A DNA stretch of 64,000 bases from Paraburkholderia sejongensis (GCF_020880815.1 NZ_JAJITD010000026.1:16273-80272); one strand, 5' to 3'; shown: positions 33,578 through 42,004, numbered from the stretch's first letter. Notes: generated by a model from the letters alone, not told the origin. Translations and numbers: made by a program.

Positions 33578-35248
33578 ATGCAACAGCAACCTACTCTTTC
33601 CCTCAAACAGATCACCATCGCTGCCAATCCCCGCACGTACTTCGACGCGGCGGAAATGGAAGAGCTGACGGCTTCGGTGCGCGAAAAGGGCGTCATCCAG
33701 CCTGTCATTGTTCGCCCGCTCGACGATGGCGGATTTGCCCTCGTCGCAGGTGGCCGCAGATACAGGGCGGCCATGACGGCACATGGCGAGGATTACGAGA
33801 TCCCCGTCGTCGTCAGGGAGATCGATGAGGTCGAAGCCAAACAGCTTGCGATCATCGAAAACATCCAGCGTGCGGATATGTCGCCGGCTGAAGAGGCGAT
33901 AGCCGCGGCCGAGCAGGTTGGCCTGTGCAAGGGCGACCGCGACGAGGTCGCGCGCATCTTCGGATGGTCGCGCGCCACGCTCGACAAGCGCCTGGCACTG
34001 ATGAACTGCAGTGCTTCCGTTCTCGAAGCGCTCAACACCCGCCAGATCCTTCTGGGTCACGCGGAGCTGCTGGCCGCGCTTCCGAAGGAGACGCAGGACA
34101 AGCTGGTGCCCGTCATCATCAAGGAAAGCAAGCCGGTCCCCGAATTGAAGAAGACGATCGAACAGGTTGCCTGTTCGTTGTCTGCCGCTATCTTCGACAA
34201 GACCGACTGCGCGAACTGTGCCCACAACTCGTCCACGCAGGGCGAGATGTTCGGCGAATCCATCGCCACGGGCAACTGTACGAACCGTACCTGTTTCAAC
34301 GAGAAAACGGAGAAACAGCTCGAGGCGGTCGCCGCCAATCTTCGCGATGATTTCCCGGTCGTGCGCATCGTGCGCGCGGGCGACAACCACACCCGGATAC
34401 AGCTTGCGGTGGAGGGTGCAAAGGGTGTCGGCGAGGAACAGGCGAAAGCCTGCCACGCATGCCAGAACTACGGCGCTGCGGTGAGCGGGCTGCCTGACTC
34501 GATCGGCAAGGTCTACAAGGGCCAGTGCTTCGACACCGTCTGCAACATGAAGATGGTTGCGAAGCGCCTGCAGGCTGAAAAAGCTGCTGCCCAGCCGAAG
34601 CCTGAAGCGAAGGGCGGCGGAACTGGTGCAGCGAAGCCGGCTGCCAAGGCCTCCGGCGCCGCCCACTCGACGACGGGCAATCCGCCGGCGACAGTCGTTG
34701 CCGAATCGGACCGCATCAAGACGTATCGCGTGGCGCTGTGGCGTAAAGCCCTGCGCAGCGAGGTTGGCCGCAATGCCGTGCTTGCCCAGCGATACCTTGT
34801 CTCGCTCGCTCTCGCCGGACAGGCCCGCTGCGTCGATGATTCGACGATGAAGGGCATCTGGGAAAAGCTGACCGAAGAGAAGATCGCGGTGTCCGACGTG
34901 GCCAAGGCTGCGACGTCTGTGGCCGCCGCTGATGATGCCAAGCTCGCGCTTGCTGTCACCGGCGTCACGATCGCGGCGATCCAGGGTCTGGACATTCACC
35001 ATCTGACCAGTCTGTGTCGTCATCATCGACTCGACCTCAACCAGCACTGGAAGCTCTGCAAGGAGTTTCTGGAACTGATCACGAAGTCGGAAATGATGGT
35101 GGTGGCCGACGAGCTTGGCATCCGTGCCGCGCTCGGCGACGAGTTCAAGAAGGTGTTCAGCAAATCGAAGGCGGAGGTCATCGATGCGCTGCTCAACGTC
35201 AAGGGCTTCGACTATAACGGCAAGGTTCCGAAGGTTCTCAAGTATTAA
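33578..35248 (+). CDS. parB: PRTRC system ParB-family protein
   Basis: A 556-residue ParB homologue. The N-terminal ParB/Srx domain has VAGGRRYRAAM and IENIQRADMSPAEEAIAAAE, followed by the helix-turn-helix region (GDRDEVARIFGWSRATLDKR). The middle has two Cys clusters (DCANCAHN, GNCTNRTCFN, ACHACQN) that could bind zinc. An Ala/Lys/Gly linker and a 150-residue C-terminal domain follow. The ATG at 33578 has GGAG upstream. ParB proteins bind centromere-like sites and CTP; no ParA is seen nearby, which is typical of PRTRC cassettes. Confidence 0.92.
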   Translation: MQQQPTLSLKQITIAANPRTYFDAAEMEELTASVREKGVIQPVIVRPLDDGGFALVAGGRRYRAAMTAHGEDYEIPVVVREIDEVEAKQLAIIENIQRADMSPAEEAIAAAEQVGLCKGDRDEVARIFGWSRATLDKRLALMNCSASVLEALNTRQILLGHAELLAALPKETQDKLVPVIIKESKPVPELKKTIEQVACSLSAAIFDKTDCANCAHNSSTQGEMFGESIATGNCTNRTCFNEKTEKQLEAVAANLRDDFPVVRIVRAGDNHTRIQLAVEGAKGVGEEQAKACHACQNYGAAVSGLPDSIGKVYKGQCFDTVCNMKMVAKRLQAEKAAAQPKPEAKGGGTGAAKPAAKASGAAHSTTGNPPATVVAESDRIKTYRVALWRKALRSEVGRNAVLAQRYLVSLALAGQARCVDDSTMKGIWEKLTEEKIAVSDVAKAATSVAAADDAKLALAVTGVTIAAIQGLDIHHLTSLCRHHRLDLNQHWKLCKEFLELITKSEMMVVADELGIRAALGDEFKKVFSKSKAEVIDALLNVKGFDYNGKVPKVLKY

Positions 35249-35249
35249 C

Positions 35250-35305
35250 GCACTCTCTGGTGCATCGACCGAAGCGGATAGATCCTGCCCGCTTCATTTC
35301 TTTCA
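35250..35305 (+). promoter_or_regulatory. ATCGAC leader element, copy 6
   Basis: Starts 1 base after the parB stop. Stem GCAC/GTGC with loop TCTCTG (35250-35263), ATCGACC (35264-35270), then a 7-bp hairpin GAAGCGG/CCGCTTC (35271-35295) followed by ATTTCTTTC. No good -10 is present, so this copy may act within a longer transcript. Confidence 0.65.
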
Positions 35306-35306
35306 T

Positions 35307-35331
35307 GGACTGCCTCGGGCGGTCCTTTTTT
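35307..35331 (+). terminator. Terminator-like hairpin just before PRTRC-E
   Basis: GGAC-T-GCC / GGC-G-GTCC stem with six T. The next ATG is only 16 bases downstream, so it would act as an attenuator rather than an operon end. Confidence 0.75.
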
Positions 35332-35346
35332 ATTTGTGGAGCATTT

Positions 35347-35823
35347 ATGTTCGTTGAACTTGAAGCGCTGTTGAAGTCGTGCGGTGGGCTGAAGCTGGCT
35401 CTGAAGATGAAGGGTGATGCGATGGCCGTGGTCGTCATGCCGGAAGGCGAGGCGAAAGACACGGCGTTGCGTCAGCCGCTCGTCATGACCGCGACGGCGG
35501 CGGAACTGGATGCCGGCTTCGCCGAACATCTGGCGACGTACACCGGCGCTCATGTGTCGCTGGCCGAACAGGTGGCCGCAACGACGGCGATCCTCGGTGA
35601 GGCGCAGAAAGCCCAGGTCACGAAAGCGACCAAAGCTCTCTCGGGCAAGGCAGGCAGAAGCACGCAGGCCGCTGCCACAGGGGCGCCAGACGGGGACGCA
35701 GGGGATGACGACAGTGAATCGTCGGTGTCGGACGCGCCCGCCGCAGGGAACGAAGGCAAAACGGACGCTCCGGCGGCTGCTGAGCCTGTTTCGAGCGGCA
35801 CCGACCTCGCTTCGCTCTTTTAA
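35347..35823 (+). CDS. PRTRC system protein E
   Basis: A 158-residue protein. Residues 1-90 form the family domain (LEALLKSCGGLKLALKMKGD, MAVVVMPEGEAKDTALRQPL), and the rest is an acidic Ser/Asp/Ala tail ending TDLASLF. Function is unknown. Identification rests on length, the N-terminal signature and its place between PRTRC ParB and C. It ends 12 bases before protein C, which has its own AAGGAGG site. Confidence 0.85.
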   Translation: MFVELEALLKSCGGLKLALKMKGDAMAVVVMPEGEAKDTALRQPLVMTATAAELDAGFAEHLATYTGAHVSLAEQVAATTAILGEAQKAQVTKATKALSGKAGRSTQAAATGAPDGDAGDDDSESSVSDAPAAGNEGKTDAPAAAEPVSSGTDLASLF

Positions 35824-35835
35824 GGAGGCACGGTC

Positions 35836-36054
35836 ATGTCGATTTCGATCACCGCTCTCGTTCGCCAGTTCTCGTACAACGGCGTTGCATTTGCCGATCC
35901 CGGTCCGGCGTTCTCGGCTGAAGACGTTCGCGATCTCTACTCGGCGCAGTACCCCGAGCTGACGACTGCGTCCGTCGATGGCCCCGAGATTTCCGGAGAT
36001 GTCGCGACCTACAAGTTTGTCCGCGCGGCGGGCGCCAAGGGTTCGTATGCGTAA
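35836..36054 (+). CDS. PRTRC system protein C, ubiquitin-like
   Basis: A 72-residue beta-grasp candidate (ITALVRQFSYNGVAFADPGP, then AEDVRDLYSAQYPELTTASV) placed by families with prokaryotic ubiquitin-like proteins. The AAGGAGG site before the ATG is the strongest of the cassette. The C-terminus is AAGAKGSYA, with no di-glycine, so conjugation would need trimming or a different chemistry. Neighbours encode E1-like, E2-like and JAMM proteins. Confidence 0.85.
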   Translation: MSISITALVRQFSYNGVAFADPGPAFSAEDVRDLYSAQYPELTTASVDGPEISGDVATYKFVRAAGAKGSYA

Positions 36055-36104
36055 GCAGACGCTTCTCAAGGCTCTTGCCGACCCGGCCAACGGGTTCAAT
36101 CAGG

Positions 36105-36129
36105 AACCGCCCGAGAGGGCGGTTTTTTT
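36105..36129 (+). terminator. Intrinsic terminator-like hairpin before PRTRC-F
   Basis: Perfect AACCGCCC/GGGCGGTT stem with a GAGA loop and seven T, 22 bases before the next ATG. Confidence 0.85.
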
Positions 36130-36150
36130 ATATGACGACGAGGTCCGCCA

Positions 36151-37296
36151 ATGCTGTTCGATCCTTCATTCACTGATAGAGCGGTCGATGCAGGCGTCGG
36201 TGCGTCCTGGCAACCGCCAGTCGCTGCCGTTGCCCAGCATCGACCTGCCGATTGTGTTCTGACGCTGCCGGATGTTTGTGAGGAAGTGCCCGCGCGTGCG
36301 TCGGTCAAATGGCGTGACGATGCATCGCTTGATGCGATCGTGCTCGAGCAGTTCCGGCACGGTCCGCTGCGGGCGGAGGACGTTGATGCTCCGGTCAGTC
36401 CGGTTGACGCTTTTCAGCAGGCATTCTTTGCGTGGGTGCGCCGGCAGTTGCCGGCGCCGCTTCGCTTCCTGTCGTTCCGACTCGAGCTTTGCGACACCAA
36501 GGCGGTGATGGATGCCATCCAGCATCAGTATGAGCACGATGACTTCAAACCTCGCACGCCGCTGCATCTGGGCGTGAAGTGCACCGATGAGTGGGTGCAC
36601 GAGGTGGGCGCTTTTGCGGAACCGCTGCGCCGAGCCCATCCGCTTTTGCGGCACACGATTTTCAATATCGTCGATCGGGTTTCCGGGAAGACGGTTCTTG
36701 TTCGCACTCCCGGCTGGTTCCTGTGCGAGGCCTCGTGCCTGCACTGGGAGGGTAACGAGAGCGCGACGGATGACGACGCGCGTGAGTGGCTCGAGGACGT
36801 TTATGGTGGGGATGACGACGTAATAGGGCGCTACCTGCCATCCGTACTGCGGCCGCTGCTTTGTCCCAATGAGATTCGTGGTCCGGACAAGGTCGAAGGG
36901 CGACGGGTTCGCTCTTCGGTCCTTTCTGAAAACGAGTTGCGGCAGCTACGCACGGCTTCACCTGGACTGGTCGCGAGGGTCTGCGATCACCTTCTCGTTC
37001 TGAAGCAGCTGTTGCGCAAGGCTGGTAAGTCCGACTGTCTGGCTGACGGCTATGACGCACAGCCCATCTATTCCGGTTGCACGTTCGTGCTCGCTCACAA
37101 CGAGCGGACCAGCGAATTGCTCGACGACCACATGAACAACGCGTTCTCGGCAGGCGAATCGTCCGAGTACAGCCGTTTCATTTCCTTTTCCGACAACCGG
37201 CGGGCTATCCGCGCGCAGTACGCGCAATGGAGCCTCGGCTTACGCATGCTCCATCACCTCGATCACCTGATGGCGCTGGTGGTGGACCCTACCTAG
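36151..37296 (+). CDS. PRTRC system protein F
   Basis: A 381-residue protein identified by position and by family-like segments (FRLELCDTKAVMDAIQHQYE, DTNA-poor helical C-terminus ending SLGLRMLHHLDHLMALVVDP). No catalytic motif is known. A GAGG site lies about 10 bases before the ATG at 36151. It is separated from protein C by a perfect terminator hairpin and followed by protein B after 10 bases. Confidence 0.85.
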   Translation: MLFDPSFTDRAVDAGVGASWQPPVAAVAQHRPADCVLTLPDVCEEVPARASVKWRDDASLDAIVLEQFRHGPLRAEDVDAPVSPVDAFQQAFFAWVRRQLPAPLRFLSFRLELCDTKAVMDAIQHQYEHDDFKPRTPLHLGVKCTDEWVHEVGAFAEPLRRAHPLLRHTIFNIVDRVSGKTVLVRTPGWFLCEASCLHWEGNESATDDDAREWLEDVYGGDDDVIGRYLPSVLRPLLCPNEIRGPDKVEGRRVRSSVLSENELRQLRTASPGLVARVCDHLLVLKQLLRKAGKSDCLADGYDAQPIYSGCTFVLAHNERTSELLDDHMNNAFSAGESSEYSRFISFSDNRRAIRAQYAQWSLGLRMLHHLDHLMALVVDPT

Positions 37297-37306
37297 GAGT
37301 TTTCCC

Positions 37307-38035
37307 ATGAATGATGTTTCGATTGGCCAGACGGGTCACGACGTGACGCTGTCATCGGCCCTGTTGCTCTATACCGGTCCGAACGGCGCGCACTATGCAA
37401 CGGCGCATCCGGTCGGGGCCGAGCCCAAGACCGGACGACCGATTATCGGTGCAGGCCGGCCGCTGGATCGCAAGGCGCTCGTCGTGGCCCTCGCGCAACT
37501 GGATCGCAATGCCGCGCCCAAGGCTGAGTTTCTCCCGGCCACGGTGCTGGGCGTCACATCGGCCGCGGTGACGTGGTGGTGCCCGCCGGCGCTCCGACGC
37601 GTGTTTTTCAGGTGCGAGGAGCTTGGCGAGCGCAGTTCGGTGGTGCCTCATCCCGGGCTGGTGTTTCAGGCCAGCACGAATGGCTTCCGGGTTTTCGCGC
37701 TGAAAGGCGACGGCAGACCGGAGCCATCGACGGCGCTTTTCGAGCCTCCGTACTTCAACACGTGGGACCGCGGCAAGATCTGCATCGGATCGGCCAATGT
37801 TCCGCGGCGCATTGAGGTCTCGGCGATCGCCGGATGGGAGGAAGCTTTCTTCGCCTCCGCGTTCACCCACCCGAATCACGGCGGCAAGCGGGTCGAGTAC
37901 AAGAACGGCTTCTACGCGTTCTGGAAAGACATGCTCGACGGCAGCTTCGAGGCTTTCCCGCTCGAGGTCCTGGTGCAGATGAAAGACGCCACGGCGGGCA
38001 AGCTCGTCGCCGGAGCGATTGGAGGTCAGGAATGA
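37307..38035 (+). CDS. PRTRC system protein B, E2-like
   Basis: A 242-residue protein of the family grouped with prokaryotic E2 (ubiquitin-conjugating) proteins. A conserved-looking Cys at residue 159 (YFNTWDRGKICIGSANVP) is the candidate active site, and TWWCPPALRRVFFRC lies before it. AGGAG precedes the ATG. The stop overlaps the start of protein A by 4 bases. It would pass the ubiquitin-like protein C from the ThiF enzyme to a target; the reaction is inferred from family membership. Confidence 0.85.
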   Translation: MNDVSIGQTGHDVTLSSALLLYTGPNGAHYATAHPVGAEPKTGRPIIGAGRPLDRKALVVALAQLDRNAAPKAEFLPATVLGVTSAAVTWWCPPALRRVFFRCEELGERSSVVPHPGLVFQASTNGFRVFALKGDGRPEPSTALFEPPYFNTWDRGKICIGSANVPRRIEVSAIAGWEEAFFASAFTHPNHGGKRVEYKNGFYAFWKDMLDGSFEAFPLEVLVQMKDATAGKLVAGAIGGQE

Positions 38036-38676
38036 ATCCAGTCGATCAGGTGTTACAGGGCTCGTTTCCGTCCGTCATGGTGCCGACGCGCGAGCCGGTC
38101 GTCCCGATGTCCGCACCGGGCGAGCGGCTGCTGATTGCGTCCAACGGCGTGTTTCTCGAAATCGACCGTCCGTGGATACGGCTGGTGCGGCGACTGGGCT
38201 CGTTCAGCTGGCGCACGCCCGTGCCGTATGGCGAGGCGGCCGACGCGACGGAAGTCCGCTGTGGCGCGGTGCCGACCGATCTGGTGGCCGGTTTCGCTCG
38301 TATGGCGCGCGCAGCGTTGCCCAACGAGGTCGGCGCGTGGATCACGTGGAATGCGTCGACCGGCGCGTTCCGGCTGGTGCCGCTCCCTTCGTTGTCGCAC
38401 AGCCCGGCGCACCTGCACTACGAACGACCGGAGCTGGAAGCTGACGAATGGCTGGTGGTTGACTGTCATTCGCATGGTCGCGGCCGGGCGTACTTCTCAT
38501 CGACCGACGATCGTGACGATCAGCACGATGTGAAGCTGGCGCTGGTGCTCGGTCACTGCCATCAGGTGCCGTCCGTCGCGCTGCGGTTGTGCGCGAAGGG
38601 CCGCTTCGAGGTCCAGCGTGCTGTACCTGAGCGCTGGCGGGCTGCGTTGGCTACGTCGGCGGCGGAGGTCGTATGA
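38032..38676 (+). CDS. PRTRC system protein A, JAMM-motif protein
   Basis: A 214-residue protein. Residues 146-159 (HSHGRGRAYFSSTD) fit the JAMM motif H-x-H-x7-S-x2-D exactly, with a likely Glu at residue 99. JAB/JAMM proteins are zinc isopeptidases that remove or process ubiquitin-like tags. The start overlaps the protein B stop and the end overlaps the ThiF start, both by ATGA, so the three are translationally coupled. Confidence 0.88.
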   Translation: MNPVDQVLQGSFPSVMVPTREPVVPMSAPGERLLIASNGVFLEIDRPWIRLVRRLGSFSWRTPVPYGEAADATEVRCGAVPTDLVAGFARMARAALPNEVGAWITWNASTGAFRLVPLPSLSHSPAHLHYERPELEADEWLVVDCHSHGRGRAYFSSTDDRDDQHDVKLALVLGHCHQVPSVALRLCAKGRFEVQRAVPERWRAALATSAAEVV

Positions 38677-39485
38677 CGCTTTTACATACGACACCGCCGC
38701 ACATGCTGAGCGGACCGTGGAAGATCGTGGTTGTGGGCGCTGGCGGTACCGGCAGCGCGTTGCTTCCCTCGCTTGCGCGGTTGCATCACGCAATGATCGA
38801 GCTCGGGCACCCGGGCGGAATCGAATGCGTGGTCTATGACGACGACACGGTCAGCGAGTTCAACGTCGGCAGGCAGGGCTTCTATCCCAACGACGTCGGC
38901 CAGTACAAGGCGACGTTGCTGGTGAATCGCCTGAATCTGCTGATGGGGACGAACTGGAAAGCCGAGCCGCGCCGCGTGGATTCGAAGCTGAAGCTATACG
39001 CGGATATGGTGATCGGCTGCGTCGACTCACGTCGCGCGCGTCACGCGATCGCGCAGGCAGCGAAGCGAGGCAAGGTTCGCTATTACCTCGACTGCGGCAA
39101 CGAGACGGATCGTGGCCAGGTGATTCTCGGCGAATTCGGCAAGGCGCGGCATGACAGGTTGCCCCATGTGGGCGACCTGTTCCCCGACCTGCTGAATGCG
39201 AAGAATGACAAGGGCGACGATGCGCCGTCCTGCTCGATGGCCGATGCACTGCGCAAGCAGTCGCTGGTCATCAATCAGGCGATCTCGGTGCAGGCGTTCA
39301 ATCTGTTGTGGTCGCTGTTTCGCAATGGTGGCCTCAACTTCTCGGGCGTATTCGTGAACCTCGCAACGGGGCGAACGAATCCGATTCCGATCGACCCGGC
39401 GGCATGGGCGCGCTTTGGCTATGACGCGCCAAAGCCGCCTGTGAAAAAGACCCGGAAGTCTGCAAAGGCCAAGGTTTCCGTCTGA
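38673..39485 (+). CDS. PRTRC system ThiF-family (E1-like) protein
   Basis: A 270-residue adenylating enzyme. The nucleotide site is VVVGAGGTGSALLPSLARL at residues 19-37, followed by VVYDDDTVSEFNVGRQGFYP (acidic residues and the conserved Asn/Arg). Cys in YYLDCGNETD and APSCSMADAL are candidate nucleophiles. E1/ThiF proteins adenylate the C-terminus of a ubiquitin-like protein, here presumably protein C. It is the last gene of the coupled B-A-ThiF set and is followed by a strong GC hairpin (39486-39508). Confidence 0.9.
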   Translation: MTLLHTTPPHMLSGPWKIVVVGAGGTGSALLPSLARLHHAMIELGHPGGIECVVYDDDTVSEFNVGRQGFYPNDVGQYKATLLVNRLNLLMGTNWKAEPRRVDSKLKLYADMVIGCVDSRRARHAIAQAAKRGKVRYYLDCGNETDRGQVILGEFGKARHDRLPHVGDLFPDLLNAKNDKGDDAPSCSMADALRKQSLVINQAISVQAFNLLWSLFRNGGLNFSGVFVNLATGRTNPIPIDPAAWARFGYDAPKPPVKKTRKSAKAKVSV

Positions 39486-39576
39486 GCCGCGCCCGTTCAG
39501 GGCGCGGCGCTATACCTCTCCGATGTCCCCGCTTCGGCTGGCCATCGAATTCCCTATCTGAACTGGAGGAGTCTCA

Positions 39577-40047
39577 ATGACCCTGCAAAAACCCTCGACC
39601 TCGGTCGGCAAGATGTTCATTCGCTGTGCCCAGTCCGCCGCGGTCGGCGCCGTCGTTTCGTATGCGGCCAACCACTACGCGGTAGTGCCGGCGCTCGAAT
39701 CCGTCGCGCAGGCCGTCCTGCATCACGAGGCGCTCGTCAGCGCTGGAGTCGGCAGGCGGCTGCTCATGGTGCTTGCAGTCGCAGCGTTGCTGTTCGCGGC
39801 GTCGATTGCGACTGAGAAGCGCCGCAATGCGTTCCTCGATGTCATCGCGTCGCGCGGCCGGCGCCTCGCAGACTGGCTGTTGGCCGGTGTTGCAGTGAAG
39901 GTCTGTTTCATCTGCGGCGCGCTGGCAGGTTTCGGCGGTCGAGGCTGGCTCGCTGGCCTGTTGACGCTTGTGATGTACGGCGTCGTTCTGCTGTGCCTCA
40001 GGCATCTGGTCACGTCTGCCCTGATGCCTCGGGTTTCCCGGTCGTAA
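39577..40047 (+). CDS. Membrane protein, 156 residues
   Basis: Three to four hydrophobic helices (AQSAAVGAVVSYAANHYAVV, LLMVLAVAALLFAASIA, WLAGLLTLVMYGVVLLCL). GGAGGAG lies just before the ATG. No family recognised. It follows the PRTRC cassette in the same direction and is followed by a terminator-like hairpin. Confidence 0.65.
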   Translation: MTLQKPSTSVGKMFIRCAQSAAVGAVVSYAANHYAVVPALESVAQAVLHHEALVSAGVGRRLLMVLAVAALLFAASIATEKRRNAFLDVIASRGRRLADWLLAGVAVKVCFICGALAGFGGRGWLAGLLTLVMYGVVLLCLRHLVTSALMPRVSRS

Positions 40048-40061
40048 GAGACCATTCGCCT

Positions 40062-40085
40062 GCCGCTCTTCGGGGCGGCATTTTC
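40062..40085 (+). terminator. Terminator-like hairpin before a tiny gene
   Basis: GCCGC/GCGGC stem, then ATTTTCT; the GTG start of the next gene lies 18 bases on. Confidence 0.65.
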
Positions 40086-40103
40086 TCTGTCTGAGGAAGT
40101 CCT

Positions 40104-40280
40104 GTGACAACTGCTGAAACTATCGCGTATCTGGAGCGGGAGCCGCTCGAATACGCCCTGTGGTGGTTCATCGAAAACATGAACGAAGAAAGTGAAGGGC
40201 GGACAGAAGTGTTCTTCTTTCTGCGTGGACGGATGCGTGCGGAAGCGCCATTGAATCCGCGCGCCCGTAGCCGTTCGTAA
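40104..40280 (+). CDS. Tiny acidic protein, 58 residues
   Basis: Starts at GTG 40104 with GAGGAAG 4 bases upstream. The product (MTTAETIAYLEREPLEYALW, then FFFLRGRMRAEA) begins acidic and ends in a basic Arg/Ser tail. No family recognised. Hairpins with T-rich tails flank it on both sides. Confidence 0.6.
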   Translation: MTTAETIAYLEREPLEYALWWFIENMNEESEGRTEVFFFLRGRMRAEAPLNPRARSRS

Positions 40281-40297
40281 GCCGGACCATTTTTCTG

Positions 40298-40327
40298 CCG
40301 CCGTTTCTGGCGGTAATTCCCTTTTTT
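40298..40327 (+). terminator. Hairpin followed by a T-run
   Basis: CCGCC/GGCGG stem, then TAATTCCC and seven T. The gap between stem and T-run makes it weaker than the others. Confidence 0.5.
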
Positions 40328-40385
40328 TCCCTCAGCGGGTGCAGCCCGTTGGGGGCTGCTCCGCATCTACATATCGGAGCTTCAG

Positions 40386-41474
40386 ATGGGTGCAACTGTG
40401 TTGACTGGCAAGAAGGTCGGCGCTTTTCAGGCGGCGGATGGCGAATGGATGTTCGCGTTGTTTGAACGGACATACGAGAAGAATTGCTATCCGCACATCG
40501 ATCGATGGTCTGCCATTGCTTTCGGGCGATATTCCGACGTCATGCGCAGGGTGTTCAGGAACGCTGCGTCGTGCGAAGGCGGCGGGCTGCAAAGCCGCGC
40601 TGGCTATATCCGGCCGGAGAACTACATCGCCACCTGGAGGTCGTTGCTGGCAAAGCCGTTGCGGCTTCCTGACTGGACGTTCCTGTTACACGTTTCCACG
40701 TCCTTTCATGCCGCCATTCCGGTGGCGGCGCTTGACGACGTCCGCAGCAGCCTGACCGCAGCCGGACTCGCTCACCGCGTGGAGGAAGTGGTGGGAGGGC
40801 GCCTTAGAGTCTCGCTCCATAAAGATGCTGCGTTGCTGGAAGCCATATACGGCGAGAGCGGTGCGTTGAGCGTGTGGCGTGTGCTGCAGGAGCATGATTG
40901 TTCGAATGTGCCGGTCGCCCCGGGCCTCAAGCTGCCGGCCCGCGATCGCTCGGCGCTCGAGCGGATGCCCGCGGTGCGTTGCTACAGGATCGACGCCGAA
41001 AACCGGCTCGTCTCGTTCGACGGGAGGCCGTGGGAAAACGCTGGCTGGCAATATTCGGCGATCGGTAGCTTCATTACGGACGTTGCCTATCCAGTTGAGA
41101 TGGAAGCGCCCGGTTTCGCGAAGGCGGCGATTCCGGTGTACCGTGATCTGATGAGAAACGCTGGCCAGTTGCCAGCGGAGACCGTCATTGAAATCACGCG
41201 TATGCCAGAGGGTCTTGAGGACTATTGCGGGCGCGCTGCTGACGAACTGGCGGGTTATCTCGGCCTTGCTGACGGCGAGGGGCGGGCGCCTGAGCGGTTC
41301 AGCTTCCGGTTTGGCGATGTGCCTGCAGAGCCGCGCGGCTCTGCGATGTACAAGCTGTGCAACCTGCGCAGCCAGCAGGTGACGTGGATATTGCCTCAGG
41401 ACACGGCTGCGACGCAGCAGGTCGACAAGGCGCCATCCACGGAGCTCGCCCAGATGATTCTCGAATTGGTCTAA
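40386..41474 (+). CDS. Hypothetical protein, 362 residues
   Basis: The ATG at 40386 has CGGAG upstream. The protein is mixed alpha/beta (GEWMFALFERTYEKNCYPHI, LPDWTFLLHVSTSFHAAIPV) with no membrane segment and no family that I recognise. A GCAGCCC/GGGCTGC hairpin fills the leader. A strong terminator follows the stop, so it ends the transcript that starts at the PRTRC side. Confidence 0.65.
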   Translation: MGATVLTGKKVGAFQAADGEWMFALFERTYEKNCYPHIDRWSAIAFGRYSDVMRRVFRNAASCEGGGLQSRAGYIRPENYIATWRSLLAKPLRLPDWTFLLHVSTSFHAAIPVAALDDVRSSLTAAGLAHRVEEVVGGRLRVSLHKDAALLEAIYGESGALSVWRVLQEHDCSNVPVAPGLKLPARDRSALERMPAVRCYRIDAENRLVSFDGRPWENAGWQYSAIGSFITDVAYPVEMEAPGFAKAAIPVYRDLMRNAGQLPAETVIEITRMPEGLEDYCGRAADELAGYLGLADGEGRAPERFSFRFGDVPAEPRGSAMYKLCNLRSQQVTWILPQDTAATQQVDKAPSTELAQMILELV

Positions 41475-41485
41475 ACCCTGTCGAC

Positions 41486-41520
41486 AAGCGCCGCTCCCGA
41501 AAGGGGCGGCGCTTTTTTTT
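41486..41520 (+). terminator. Strong intrinsic terminator
   Basis: AAGCGCCGC/GCGGCGCTT stem with eight T. It serves the + strand gene and also overlaps the 3' end of the minus-strand membrane gene. Confidence 0.88.
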
Positions 41521-41914
41521 ACCAGTAGCGACGACGGCGACGTGCGTAGATGGCGGCCGCAAGCAGTCCAACGAGAAGTGCTTCGACACCCCACTTCACC
41601 CAGTCGCTGTTGATTTGCGGATCGCCCATCGGGCGGAAGAAGTCTTCTGTGTCGCGACCGCCGCTAGCGATGCTGTCGAGCACAGGCCAGATCGACGGCC
41701 AGGCGATGACGAAGAGACCTGCGATGAGGGGCAGGGCGAAGTCGTCCAGAAACCGCCAGGCTGCAAAAGCAATCACCGCCGAGAACAGGATCGGTACCGC
41801 CGCGGTGCAGACCGACGAGAAGCTGGCTCCGAGAGAACGCGAGATCCAGAACAGACCGCCAAGGATGGCCAGGACGATCAGGGCGATGAGCGAAGCGGTT
41901 GCGTCGTTGCGCAT
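41519..41914 (-). CDS. Membrane protein, 131 residues
   Basis: The ATG at 41914 follows AAGGAAA. Four hydrophobic helices (TASLIALIVLAILGGLFWI, TAAVPILFSAVIAFAAWRFL, ALPLIAGLFVIAWPSIWPVL, WGVEALLVGLLAAAIYA), and a basic C-terminus RRRRRYW. No family recognised. It is the only minus-strand gene among the + strand blocks here and has its own promoter at 41976-42004. Confidence 0.65.
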   Translation of the reverse strand: MRNDATASLIALIVLAILGGLFWISRSLGASFSSVCTAAVPILFSAVIAFAAWRFLDDFALPLIAGLFVIAWPSIWPVLDSIASGGRDTEDFFRPMGDPQINSDWVKWGVEALLVGLLAAAIYARRRRRYW

Positions 41915-41975
41915 GAGAGGTTTCCTTGTGTGAGTTGAAACCCGAGGGCGCGGCTTTCGCCGCCTCGGAGTCCTT

Positions 41976-42004
41976 TTATCTTTGCAGTCACGTCGCAAAG
42001 TCAA
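41976..42004 (-). promoter_or_regulatory. Sigma70-type promoter for the membrane gene
   Basis: On the minus strand, TTGACT (42004-41999), 17 bases, then AGATAA (41981-41976). The -35 context GCCTTGACTTTGC matches the parM promoter. Confidence 0.6.

Noticed and set aside
36047..36262. Small frame starting inside the PRTRC-C stop and running into the PRTRC-F gene
   Set aside because: It reads through a perfect terminator stem and shadows protein F. A leader-peptide role is possible but unsupported.
39509..39550. Possible ninth ATCGAC leader copy before the gene at 39577
   Set aside because: TATACC and GGCCATCGAA are suggestive, but the stem does not pair properly and the invariant C is missing.
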